Shown here in pieces: positions 1-6,726 of a stretch of 39,080 nucleotides of DNA. Source of the DNA: a virus. The stretch spans positions 1 through 39,080 of the IMG/VR virus record IMGVR_UViG_3300031576_000162; one strand, written 5' to 3'. The notes beneath the pieces are model-generated. The model did no database searches. It worked only from the letters and a program-made list of their open reading frames with translations, and was not told the DNA's origin. Each line of letters begins with the position of its first letter. The stretch's first letter is position 1. Both the position numbers and the translations under genes were made by a program.

Positions 1-247
1 CGGCGTTCCAGCGGCATTATGCTGCGCTCAAGCAGCCAGCGCCTACCGAGATTATCACAGCGCACACATTCCTCGACGCCCGCGCCGCCCTCGACGCCCT
101 CGCCGCCCTCGCCGCCCTCGACGCCCGCGCCGCCCGCGACGCCCTCGCCGCCCGCGTCGCGGGCGCCGCCCGCGCCGCCCTCGCCGCCCGCGACGCCCTC
201 GCCGCCCTCGCCGCCCTCGACGCCCGCGACGCCCTCGCCGCCCGCGA
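1..247. repeat. Terminal direct repeat (copy 1), contig overlap
   Basis: Bases 1-247 match 38834-39080 in the same orientation with no length difference and five substitutions, all inside the 9-bp array. One reading frame crosses the join without interruption, so the repeat reflects a circular or circularly permuted molecule rather than two loci. The unit circle is about 38,833 bp. A true terminally redundant virion end is possible, but the ends fall inside a low-complexity array, where an assembler would stop. Confidence 0.9.
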
Positions 248-1286
248 CGCCCGCGACGCCCTCGACGCCCGCGCCGCCCGCGACGCCCGCGCCGCCCTCG
301 CCGCCCGCGCCGCCCGCGCCGCCCGCGCCGCCCGCGCCGCCCGCGTCGCCCTCGCCGCCCTCGACGCCCGCGCCGCCCGCGACGCCCGCGCCGCCCGCGC
401 CGCCCGCGACGCCCGCGCCGCCCTCGCCGCCCGCGTCGCCCTCGACGCCCGCGCCGCCCTCGACGCCCGCGACGCCCTCGCCGCCCTCGACGCCCGCGAC
501 GCCCGCGCCGCCCTCGCCGCCCGCGTCGCCCGCGCCGCCCGCGCCGCCCTCGGCGCCCGCGACGCCCTCGCCGCCCTCGCCGCCCTCGACGCCCGCGACG
601 CCCGCGACGCCTACTGGTGGTGCATTGAAGTGCCCTGGCACGCGATGTACGCGGTAGGAGCGGCGGAGAACGCGTCGTTGCGCATTGACTCACGCAGCAC
701 CACCACCGATCGCGCCGTATACGATACGTGGCTCCCGACGTTGGAGCTGCTTGAGTTAGGCGTCTGGCTGTACTGGCTCTGCGACGGGGCCGTGATCTGG
801 ATGCCCCAACCGCGCCTGGTCTGCAACGACGAGCGGTTGCATTGCGCCGACGGTCCGGCGTTCGAGATCCGCGGCGGCGAGCGAGCGTTCTTCTGGCGCG
901 GCGTGCTCGTCCCCGACGACGTGATCGAGCGGCCTGCGTCGATCACGTCGGAGCGCATCATGGCCGAACCGAACGCCGAGATCGCCCGCGCGATGATCGA
1001 GCGCATAGGCGGCATGGAGGCGTTCCTTGAGCGGTGCGAAGGAGCCGAAGAGATCGATCGCGACATCGACCGGAGCGGCAACCCTCGTCAGCTCGTGCGC
1101 CTGCCGATGCCCGGCGTCGCGGGCGGCGTCATCGTGGCGCTGCGGGTCGTTTGCCCCTCCACGGGGCGCAATTACATCCTGCCAGTGCCGCCCGCAGCGG
1201 ACATGGGCTCGTGTGAGGACGCGTGGCGGTGGACCGGCGGGCTGCCATCAAGTGCTCGCGAGAAGCTCGTGGTACACGAGTCGTAG
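3..1286 (+). CDS. DUF6745-like protein with N-terminal 9-bp repeat domain (3' part; starts at 38731)
   Basis: The frame enters at base 3 from the copy at the other end of the window (start 38731) and ends with TAG at 1286, giving about 462 residues across the join. The N-terminal region is about 60 units of [L/R][A/D/V]A, an Ala/Arg/Asp/Leu-rich sequence expected to be helical. From about position 615 a globular domain follows: a Trp-rich stretch (WLPTLELLELGVWLYWL), then LHCADGPAFEIRGG, FFWRGVLVPDDVIERP and NAEIARAMIERIGGMEAF, which resemble DUF6745 proteins as I remember them. Members of that family often carry Ala/Arg-rich N-termini and are followed, as here, by a small QGDV...GEATGHAH gene. 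No function is known. The family call is by recall, not a search. Confidence 0.75.
   Translation, partial: AFQRHYAALKQPAPTEIITAHTFLDARAALDALAALAALDARAARDALAARVAGAARAALAARDALAALAALDARDALAARDARDALDARAARDARAALAARAARAARAARAARVALAALDARAARDARAARAARDARAALAARVALDARAALDARDALAALDARDARAALAARVARAARAALGARDALAALAALDARDARDAYWWCIEVPWHAMYAVGAAENASLRIDSRSTTTDRAVYDTWLPTLELLELGVWLYWLCDGAVIWMPQPRLVCNDERLHCADGPAFEIRGGERAFFWRGVLVPDDVIERPASITSERIMAEPNAEIARAMIERIGGMEAFLERCEGAEEIDRDIDRSGNPRQLVRLPMPGVAGGVIVALRVVCPSTGRNYILPVPPAADMGSCEDAWRWTGGLPSSAREKLVVHES
72..611 (+). repeat. 9-bp minisatellite, exactly 60 units, coding
   Basis: Sixty uninterrupted 9-bp units of form C[T/G]CG[C/A/T]CGCC, apart from units 10-11 (CGCGTCGCG GGCGCCGCC) and rare variants. 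Base 2 switches codon 1 between Leu and Arg. Base 5 switches codon 2 between Ala, Asp and Val. Codon 3 is almost always Ala. Length is a multiple of three throughout, so slippage by whole units keeps the frame. Confidence 0.95.
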
Positions 1287-1301
1287 GGAAGGAGACCGAC
1301 A

Positions 1302-1637
1302 ATGGACGTGATCAGGCAAGGCGACGTTTGGCTGGTGCCGATCAGGGAGGGCGAGTGTATCGGATGCGCATTCTCAGCGAGATTGACGCCGGAGCCTGTC
1401 GCCGGCGATGTCGTGCTCGCCCTGGGCGAGGCGACAGGACACGCGCATCGTATTCGCGCGCCCCACAGCGTGCTCATGGCGGGGGAGGGCGGGAACCGGG
1501 TGATGACGGTCGAAGCGCCGGCGCCGCTCACGCACGAGGAGCACGGCACGCACGTCGTCCCGCCCGGGGAGTTCCACGTGCACATCCAGCGCGTGCACGA
1601 CTGCCTCGCTGAGGCGGCCCGGCAGGTCGTCGACTAG
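1302..1637 (+). CDS. Small conserved protein with QGDV and GEATGHAH motifs
   Basis: 111 residues starting at ATG 1302 behind GGAAGGAG. It opens with MDVIRQGDVWLVPI and carries GEATGHAHRI near the middle, LTHEEHGTHVVPPGEFHVHI later and an Arg/Val-rich end. This is a small phage and bacterial family I recognise as the usual downstream partner of DUF6745 proteins, but it has no known function. The many histidines (HAH, HEEHGTH, HVHIQRVH) suggest metal binding, which is inference. Spacing of 15 bp to the upstream gene implies one operon. Confidence 0.7.
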   Translation: MDVIRQGDVWLVPIREGECIGCAFSARLTPEPVAGDVVLALGEATGHAHRIRAPHSVLMAGEGGNRVMTVEAPAPLTHEEHGTHVVPPGEFHVHIQRVHDCLAEAARQVVD

Positions 1638-1650
1638 TGAGCCCGGACGG

Positions 1651-1905
1651 ATGACAGTGTGCCGCGGCTGCGGCGCCGACCTGGTCACCCGCCACGGCGA
1701 GCTGTACGACGCAGACGGGGAGCCGCACGCTCCCAACTGCCCCGTCGGCGGCAAGCTGGTGTCGCGCGCGCATCAGCGGCGCCACTGCGGCAACTGCCGA
1801 AAGGAAACGACGCACGAGGTCAGGACGGACCGCCGCGGTCGCGCGTACGCGCGCTGCCTATCTTGCTTTCGCGGAAGTGAAATTCGAGAGGGATCGCGAC
1901 GTTAA
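1651..1905 (+). CDS. Zinc-ribbon protein, function unknown
   Basis: 84 residues. Two cysteine pairs stand out: CRGCGAD near the N-terminus with a further Cys in the PNCPVGG segment, and CGNCRKETTHEV...CLSCF in the C-terminal half, which looks like a classic CXXC-X(n)-CXXC zinc ribbon. The ribosome site is weak (GAGCCCGGACGG), so the gene may be translated by coupling to the gene ending 13 bp upstream. It could be a DNA- or protein-binding accessory factor for the neighbouring integrase gene, but nothing in the sequence decides this. Confidence 0.6.
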   Translation: MTVCRGCGADLVTRHGELYDADGEPHAPNCPVGGKLVSRAHQRRHCGNCRKETTHEVRTDRRGRAYARCLSCFRGSEIREGSRR

Positions 1906-1923
1906 TCGAGCACCAGGGCAACT

Positions 1924-2892
1924 ATGGCAGGTCTTCGGTCTTTCCCACAACGGCAGGTGATGGCGGCGCCGAGGCCACGACGCTCCCGGCTGCGAACGGA
2001 GGACGTAGTCGAGGCGATGATCGCCAACCGGCGCGCGACCGGGCGGAGCGCCGCATACGAATCGTGGCTGCGCTACATGCTCCGGTTCCTGATCGACGCG
2101 CACGAGACGCTCCCGACATCGCCCGAGCCATTGGAGGCGCTGCTCGCCTCCCTGCGGGAGCCGAGGCCTCGCGCGCCCGAGGGGCTGAGCGACAGCTCGC
2201 GCAAGAACGTCTGGGCGGCGTTGCGCATGCTGTACCGATTCGCGGGCGAGCGCTTCGGCGCTGTGGACGCCATGGCGACGATCCATCAGCCGAGCATCCG
2301 CACGAAGCTCATGCGCACCCTGAGCGAGGCACAGATGCAGCGCCTGCTTTGGGTGGCGAGGAAGCGGGGCCCTCGCGACTATGCGCTGATTCGCGTCCTC
2401 CTCGACGCGGCGCTCCGCGTAGGCGAGGCGGCGCGGCTGCGCTGGGACGACCTGCTGTTCGACAACGACGGCGAGCGCGTGTGGTATGGGCTGGCCGTAC
2501 CCGACGAGGGGAAGACGGGCGGCTCGGAGGTCCCCATTCTGCCGGAGACCTACGACGCGATCCGCCGGCTGCCGGCGACGGGCCGGCCGGAGCTGTGGCT
2601 GAACAAGCGCACGGGCGAGCCGCTCACGTTCTCGGGCGTGCAGGTGACGGTCCGCCGTCTCATGGCGGCGGCCGGCTGCGGCGGCGGGCCCCACACGCTG
2701 CGCCACACCTTCGCCCGCCTCTACCTGCTCAAGGGCGGCGACCCGGTGTCGCTGCAGCGGATCATGCGCCATCGGAACTTCGCGACGACGAGGAAGTACG
2801 TCGACCTGTACCTCGGCGACGTGCGCCGGCAGCACGCGCGCTACTCGCCGCTCGCTGACTATGCGGACGGAGGATCAACCCCTCGAGGGTGA
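1924..2892 (+). CDS. int: Tyrosine recombinase (phage integrase)
   Basis: 322 residues. The N-terminal SAM-like core-binding domain spans about residues 25-115 (SAAYESWLRYMLRFLIDAH and SSRKNVWAALRMLYRFA). The catalytic domain from about 130 holds every expected residue: Arg165 in ALRVGEAARLRW, Lys197 in EGKTGGSEVPI, His257 and Arg260 in HTLRHTFAR, His283 in MRHRNFATTRKY, and nucleophile Tyr292. It should integrate and excise the phage. The best attP candidate, a tRNA-Pro fragment, is at 37121-37169, about 3.6 kb away across the circular join rather than adjacent as is common. The start has a weak ribosome site; ATG 1960 is an alternative. No separate excisionase was recognised. Confidence 0.93.
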   Translation: MAGLRSFPQRQVMAAPRPRRSRLRTEDVVEAMIANRRATGRSAAYESWLRYMLRFLIDAHETLPTSPEPLEALLASLREPRPRAPEGLSDSSRKNVWAALRMLYRFAGERFGAVDAMATIHQPSIRTKLMRTLSEAQMQRLLWVARKRGPRDYALIRVLLDAALRVGEAARLRWDDLLFDNDGERVWYGLAVPDEGKTGGSEVPILPETYDAIRRLPATGRPELWLNKRTGEPLTFSGVQVTVRRLMAAAGCGGGPHTLRHTFARLYLLKGGDPVSLQRIMRHRNFATTRKYVDLYLGDVRRQHARYSPLADYADGGSTPRG

Positions 2893-2911
2893 GGCAAGAA
2901 AGGAGTCACGA

Positions 2912-3454
2912 ATGCCAGCCAAGACGACGAGAACGAAGAAGGACGGGACGCAGCGGACGATTCTCAAGTTCACCGGCCTGGTGACGAAGACGGAGATCGT
3001 GAGCCCGAAGGACACCTACAACGGCGTTCAGGGCGGCGGGCTCAACGTCACCCTGCGCATCGACATGCCGGAGCCGCCCAAAGAGCCGGGAAACTGGAGC
3101 AAACCCGGGCGGGAGCCCGACGCCCCGACAAAGGCGGAGGACGAAACCGACGCTGCCTTCGCCAAGCGCAAGAAGTTCTACGAGGCGGAGCACCGGATCT
3201 GGGAGAAGGAGTGCAAGGCCTGGAACGCTTCCGTCGAGGAGTACGAACGGGAGCTCGCCGACCTCCAGGGGCGACAGCTGCAGTACGCACAGCTCGTCGG
3301 CGTCGGCGCTCTGCTCGGTCGGCGGAAGGTGACGGTGACGATCCAGCCGCAAGACCAGGACCTGCTCCCGGGATTCGGCGCCACGCTGATGGAGAGTGAT
3401 CGCCTGGCGCTGGGCTCGGGCGGCGAGGACGACGACGAAGGGCTCGACGACTAG
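2912..3454 (+). CDS. Hypothetical protein with central coiled coil and acidic tail
   Basis: 180 residues from ATG 2912, chosen over an upstream in-frame ATG at 2861 because AGAAAGGAG sits correctly before 2912. The N-terminus is basic (KTTRTKKDGTQRT), followed by a likely beta segment (LNVTLRIDMPEP), a charged helical stretch of about 60 residues rich in E, K and A, another beta segment (RKVTVTIQPQ) and a very acidic end (GGEDDDEGLDD). Acidic C-termini after a beta core are typical of single-strand DNA-binding proteins, so a replication or recombination role is conceivable. I do not recognise the family. Confidence 0.6.
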   Translation: MPAKTTRTKKDGTQRTILKFTGLVTKTEIVSPKDTYNGVQGGGLNVTLRIDMPEPPKEPGNWSKPGREPDAPTKAEDETDAAFAKRKKFYEAEHRIWEKECKAWNASVEEYERELADLQGRQLQYAQLVGVGALLGRRKVTVTIQPQDQDLLPGFGATLMESDRLALGSGGEDDDEGLDD

Positions 3455-3469
3455 CGGGAGGGTTCGGGC

Positions 3470-3670
3470 ATGGATGCTATCGCGCAAGCCGAACAGGTCA
3501 AGACGGAGTACTGGGAGGAGCGAGAGCCGCGCTACGCGGTCGCCCCCGATGACGTCGCGCTGCCGGCGCTGATCTTCCTCGGTCCGATCGCGGTGGTGCT
3601 CTTCGCGATGGGCTGGGCCGCGGTGGCGGCCGCCGCGTGGGCCCGCACTTGGTACCGGCTGATAGCGTGA
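3470..3670 (+). CDS. Small single-span membrane protein
   Basis: 66 residues. An N-terminal charged part of about 27 residues is followed by one strong hydrophobic segment (VALPALIFLGPIAVVLFAMG, extending into WAAVAAAAWA) and a short basic end (RTWYRLIA). The start at 3470 follows GGGAGGG. The stop TGA overlaps the next ATG (TGATG at 3668-3672), so the two are translationally coupled. Function is unknown. Confidence 0.6.
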   Translation: MDAIAQAEQVKTEYWEEREPRYAVAPDDVALPALIFLGPIAVVLFAMGWAAVAAAAWARTWYRLIA

Positions 3671-3909
3671 TGGACGCCATCCCGATCCCGTGGTCGGTCG
3701 CCTTCGGCCTCAACGCGGCGGCGGTCGCGACGCTGGGTGCGATGGCCGGCGCCTGGTGGGAGCGCCGGCGCTCAAGGCGGATGACGCTGCCGACGAGGAG
3801 GCGCAACTCCAACTCCCCTGCCGCCTCGACCACCGCGGCCGGACGAGGACTCCGACTGAGGAACGAGAACACGCAAGGAGGCACGTACCAGCATGACGAT
3901 GACGACTGA
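3670..3909 (+). CDS. Small single-span membrane protein, basic tail
   Basis: 79 residues from ATG 3670 in a TGATG overlap with the preceding membrane protein gene. Residues 6-28 (PWSVAFGLNAAAVATLGAMA) form one membrane segment, followed by WWERRRSRR as a positive-inside anchor and a long Ser/Thr/Arg/Asn-rich tail ending QHDDDD. It overlaps the following gene by 17 bp, whose AAGGAGG site lies inside it. Codon use in the tail is less convincing than at the start, so the real stop could lie elsewhere if the base sequence is wrong. The role of the membrane-protein pair is unknown. Confidence 0.5.
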   Translation: MDAIPIPWSVAFGLNAAAVATLGAMAGAWWERRRSRRMTLPTRRRNSNSPAASTTAAGRGLRLRNENTQGGTYQHDDDD

Positions 3910-4486
3910 AGCCCCACCCCGCCCGCGCCAGCTCGTGAACGGAGGCGACCCCGACGCCCCGTACTTCCTGCCCCTTGACGAGCTCTTCAACGGAGCCTAC
4001 TTCGCGGCGTCTGACCTGGACGGGATGGCGACCGCGCTGCTCGAGGCCTACGAGCTCGACCTGCAGCCGCACCGGACGTTCGACGTCGCCTATCTGTGGA
4101 AGCAGAAGGGCGGGACGCGTGACGGCAAGGCGGTGCTCGGCAAGTGCGTCCTGGTGCGCGGGCTGCTCGCCCACTTCTGCCCGGCGCGGTTCATCATCTG
4201 GCTGGCCGCTGACCACCTGCGCGACGCGAAGGCGTCGCGCTATCTGGTCGAGGCGATCCTGTACCACGAGATGCTGCACGTCGGGGAGGACGAGGACGGG
4301 GAGCCGGTGCTGATCCCCCATGAGTTCACGGGCTTCGCTGCCGAGCTACGCCGCTATGGCGCCTATACGCACGACCTGCGTGTCGCGCACCAGGCGTTCG
4401 AACAGATGCCGCTCTTCGAGCTGGACCCGCTGACGGCGGCGAGAGAGCTGCGCGTCGAGCTGGACAACCTAACGCCGGATGCCTAG
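3893..4486 (+). CDS. Putative phage metallopeptidase (HExxH)
   Basis: 197 residues, ATG 3893 behind AAGGAGG. The zinc-protease signature HEMLH lies at residues 125-129 with a further conserved His in IPHEF (143). The rest (LFNGAYFAASDLDGMATALLE, FDVAYLWKQKGG, ARFIIWLAADHLRD) fits the phage putative-metallopeptidase family (PF18894 type, by recall). Such proteins occur in early operons of many phages and their substrate is not known. The gene overlaps the next by 8 bp. Confidence 0.8.
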   Translation: MTMTTEAPPRPRQLVNGGDPDAPYFLPLDELFNGAYFAASDLDGMATALLEAYELDLQPHRTFDVAYLWKQKGGTRDGKAVLGKCVLVRGLLAHFCPARFIIWLAADHLRDAKASRYLVEAILYHEMLHVGEDEDGEPVLIPHEFTGFAAELRRYGAYTHDLRVAHQAFEQMPLFELDPLTAARELRVELDNLTPDA

Positions 4487-5279
4487 CCGCACGTCGATCG
4501 GCTGGTGCGACCTGACGAGCAACCCGCTCTATGCGGTGCGGAAGAGCGACGGGAAGCGCGGCTGGTGGTGCTCCAAGGTCAGCCCGGGCTGCGCGCACTG
4601 CTACGCGGAGGTGTTGAACAAGCGCTGGGGGAACGAGGTGCCGTACCTGCCGGCGAACGTCGACGACATCGAGTGGCGCCTGGACGAGCGCGAACTCGGG
4701 GCCCTGGTGCGCCGCCGGAAGCCGGCGCGCATCTTCCTGGGCAGCATGACGGACGTGTTCCACCCGACCATCCCGGGCGAGCTGCTCCGGGAGGTCTTCC
4801 TACAGATCGCGATCGCGCACCACCATACATTCCAGGTGCTCACGAAGCGCCCACGGGAGGCGAAGGAGTTCCTCGACACCCTGGGCGGCGTCTTCGCTTC
4901 GGACATGTGGCCGTTACCGAACCTCTGGCTCGGCGTGTCGGTGGAGAACCAGTGGTGGGCAGAGGAGCGCATTCCGGTCCTGCTCACCCTCCCGGCCGCG
5001 GTGCGCTTCGTCTCCTGTGAGCCGCTGCTCGGGCCGCTCGATCTCAACCGATGGCTGATGCCGCGCCGCTACCGGGCGATCGACTGGGGCATCATCGGCG
5101 GCGAGTCGGGGCCGGCGTGCAGGGTCATGGACATCGACTGGGCGCGCGACCTGCTGGGGTCGTTCGGCGCGGCATCCGTGCCGGTGTTCTTCAAGCAATC
5201 GTCTGACCGCTTCCCCGGCCGCGGCCGCGAGCTCGACGGGGAGACGTTCGAGCAGTTCCCAGAAGGAGCAACGCGATGA
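4479..5279 (+). CDS. Phage Gp37/Gp68 family protein (DUF5131)
   Basis: 266 residues starting at ATG 4479 inside the end of the peptidase gene. The hallmarks of DUF5131 are present: SIGWCDLTSNP at the start, the cysteine cluster SKVSPGCAHCYAE, LGSMTDVFHP, FQVLTKRP, LWLGVSVENQWWAEERIP, FVSCEPLLGPLDL and GIIGGESGPACR. The cysteines could bind a metal or iron-sulfur cluster, which is inference. The family is frequent in phage early regions and its reaction is not firmly known to me. The gene overlaps the next start (ATGA at 5276). Confidence 0.85.
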   Translation: MPSRTSIGWCDLTSNPLYAVRKSDGKRGWWCSKVSPGCAHCYAEVLNKRWGNEVPYLPANVDDIEWRLDERELGALVRRRKPARIFLGSMTDVFHPTIPGELLREVFLQIAIAHHHTFQVLTKRPREAKEFLDTLGGVFASDMWPLPNLWLGVSVENQWWAEERIPVLLTLPAAVRFVSCEPLLGPLDLNRWLMPRRYRAIDWGIIGGESGPACRVMDIDWARDLLGSFGAASVPVFFKQSSDRFPGRGRELDGETFEQFPEGATR

Positions 5280-5912
5280 AACCTGTCGAACCGATCGGCG
5301 CCCCAGGCGAGGCCTTCGTCATCGCCAAGGATCAGCCGGAGTACCAACCCCTGCCGGCGCACGTCTCCGAAGATGGCGTCGTCTACACGCGGTGGCAGTT
5401 GACCTGGCGCGAGCGCCTGGCCGTTGCCCTCGGCCGGCACATCGACCTGAGCGTGCTGACGTTCGGTCGCTCGCTGCAGCCGCTGCAGATCTCCGTCCAG
5501 GGCCTTGGGCCAGAGCCGGAAGGGAGCAACGGCATGAGCGAACCCTGGGTACCGCCGTTGCCGCCAGGCCTCGAAATCAACTGGGACCGTGGCGTCGCAT
5601 GGCCGAACCACCCGTCCGTCTGTATCTACGGGTGGATCGCCAGGGACGACGGCCGCTCGGACCTGCTCTACCTGCAGATCGACAAGGACGGCGGCAACGT
5701 TCTCGTGGTGGCTCACCACGAGTGCCCGATGGTCCGAGACGCTCTCCCGTTGGTTCGACGCGGGCGACGGGACCGGCCACCACGCCTGCCAGCCCTATCG
5801 CGACGTGCTGGAGCAGGTGAAGCCGTCGGGACTAAATGCGGCCGTCGACCTCGGCGCCTTGTTCGCCCAGAGCGCGAGGCGCGCAGCGTTTCCGCGAGCA
5901 GACGTACGGGGC
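5276..5912 (+). CDS. Frameshifted conserved phage hypothetical gene(s)
   Basis: Starts at ATG 5276 behind GAAGGAG. The first about 86 codons (EPIGAPGEAFVIAKDQPEY, VVYTRWQLTWRERLAV, HIDLSVLTFGRSLQP) match a common short phage protein. It runs on without a stop into a second unit whose own start may be ATG 5534 (MSEPWVPPLPPGLEINWDR). At about 5728 the sensible frame changes: codons continue as RWSETLSRWFDAGDG and DVLEQVKPSG in the frame one base back, while the original frame becomes an Arg-rich nonsense stretch up to the RusA gene. One extra C in the CCC run near 5728 would restore one protein (HHECPRWSETL). A base-calling error, a real mutation, or less likely a programmed -1 slip could explain this. 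Confidence 0.55.
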
Positions 5913-6152
5913 ATGAGCATCGCGGTCGACATCATCGGCGCCTACCGGGCGACGAAGGCCAACGGGGAGCGCGGCTGGTGGCTGGCCTTCGTCTACGACG
6001 AAGGGGCGAACGCGGCGTTCAAGCGCGAGGTGCCGGGCGTCTACTTCGACAAATCGAAGCACGCCTGGTGGGTGCCCATGGAACACGAGGACAGCGTGCT
6101 TCGGCTCTTCCCGACGTTCCACGCCTACGCGGACCAGATGCAGCTGCTATGA
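5913..6152 (+). CDS. Small hypothetical protein, possible HARP-like fold
   Basis: 79 residues from ATG 5913. The reading frame is also open upstream, so it may be the C-terminal part of the frameshifted gene before it. The content (IGAYRATKANGERGWWLAF, NAAFKREVPGVYFDKSKHAW, WVPMEHEDSVLRLF) recalls short domains that accompany helicases, with an F-K-x-x-V-P-G core and a W-W-V-P turn. That comparison is from memory and weak. It ends with TGA overlapping the RusA start (ATGA at 6149). Confidence 0.5.
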   Translation: MSIAVDIIGAYRATKANGERGWWLAFVYDEGANAAFKREVPGVYFDKSKHAWWVPMEHEDSVLRLFPTFHAYADQMQLL

Positions 6153-6580
6153 CGACCGCGACGCTCACCCTCCCGTGGCCGCCGCCCGAGGCGAACCCGA
6201 ACCGCGCGCGCAAGCTGCCGTGGCAGCGCCTGCGCGGTCGCGACCGCAGCGGGCGGGCGACGGGCGCCGTCACGGCGTATCGCGACCACTGCTTCGCGCT
6301 CGCGCGCAACTACATGAACACGCACGGCCTGCGCACCGCGCTGACGCCGCCCGTGACGGTGGACATCTCGTTTTTCCCGCCCGACCGTCGCCAACGCGAC
6401 GTCGACAACCTCGTCGCGTCGATCAAGCCGGCGATCGACGGCCTGGTCGATGCCGGGCTGCTGGCGGGCGACTCGGGGGAGCAGCTTGCCTTCGGCATCG
6501 TCCGGCTGCTCCGGAACTCTATCGCCGAGCCGGGCGTGCTGTTCGAGCTGAAGCCCTACACTGAGGAGCCGGCGGCGTGA
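6149..6580 (+). CDS. rusA: RusA-like Holliday junction resolvase
   Basis: 143 residues. RusA family features: N-terminal LTLPWPPPEANPNRARK, a beta strand (VTVDISFFPPDR), the catalytic cluster RDVDNLVASIKPAIDGL (Asp84, Asp86, Lys93, Asp97) and a late acidic residue Asp108 in AGDSGEQL. It would resolve branched DNA during replication or before packaging. It is coupled to its neighbours by ATGA at 6149 and GTGA at 6577. The frame of the gene starting at 5276 reads open into it, so a mis-shifted fusion could be predicted by software, but the ATG at 6149 is the credible start. Confidence 0.9.
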   Translation: MTTATLTLPWPPPEANPNRARKLPWQRLRGRDRSGRATGAVTAYRDHCFALARNYMNTHGLRTALTPPVTVDISFFPPDRRQRDVDNLVASIKPAIDGLVDAGLLAGDSGEQLAFGIVRLLRNSIAEPGVLFELKPYTEEPAA

Positions 6581-6726
6581 GGAACTACAAGAAGCGCCTC
6601 GCCGCCTGGGCGAAGAAGAACGTGCTCGCCGACGGCCAGGGCGCGCGGAAACGAAAGCCGGTGCACCGTCGAGGCGTAGGCTCGAAGCGGCACAAGCGCG
6701 CCATCTCGACGGGGAAGCTGCGATGA
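6577..6726 (+). CDS. Small very basic protein
   Basis: 49 residues from GTG 6577 (GTGA overlap with rusA) to TGA 6724-6726 (ATGA overlap with the ATPase). About a third of the residues are Lys or Arg (RNYKKRLAAWAKKN, RKRKPVHRRGVGSKRHKR). Its position, locked between two real genes by start-stop overlaps at both ends, is the main evidence. It is probably a nucleic-acid-binding peptide, function unknown. Confidence 0.55.
   Translation: MRNYKKRLAAWAKKNVLADGQGARKRKPVHRRGVGSKRHKRAISTGKLR

Noticed and set aside
72-611. CRISPR-like array
   Set aside because: Units are 9 bp, contiguous and coding, with no spacers.
55-693. Long minus-strand Arg/Gly-rich frame opposite the array
   Set aside because: A repeat artefact (RRG units) with no ribosome site; the + frame continues into a real domain.
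5276-6580. Single 434-residue protein including RusA
   Set aside because: The middle (about 5730-6148) in that frame is Arg-rich nonsense, while the other frame is protein-like; RusA has its own ATGA-coupled start.
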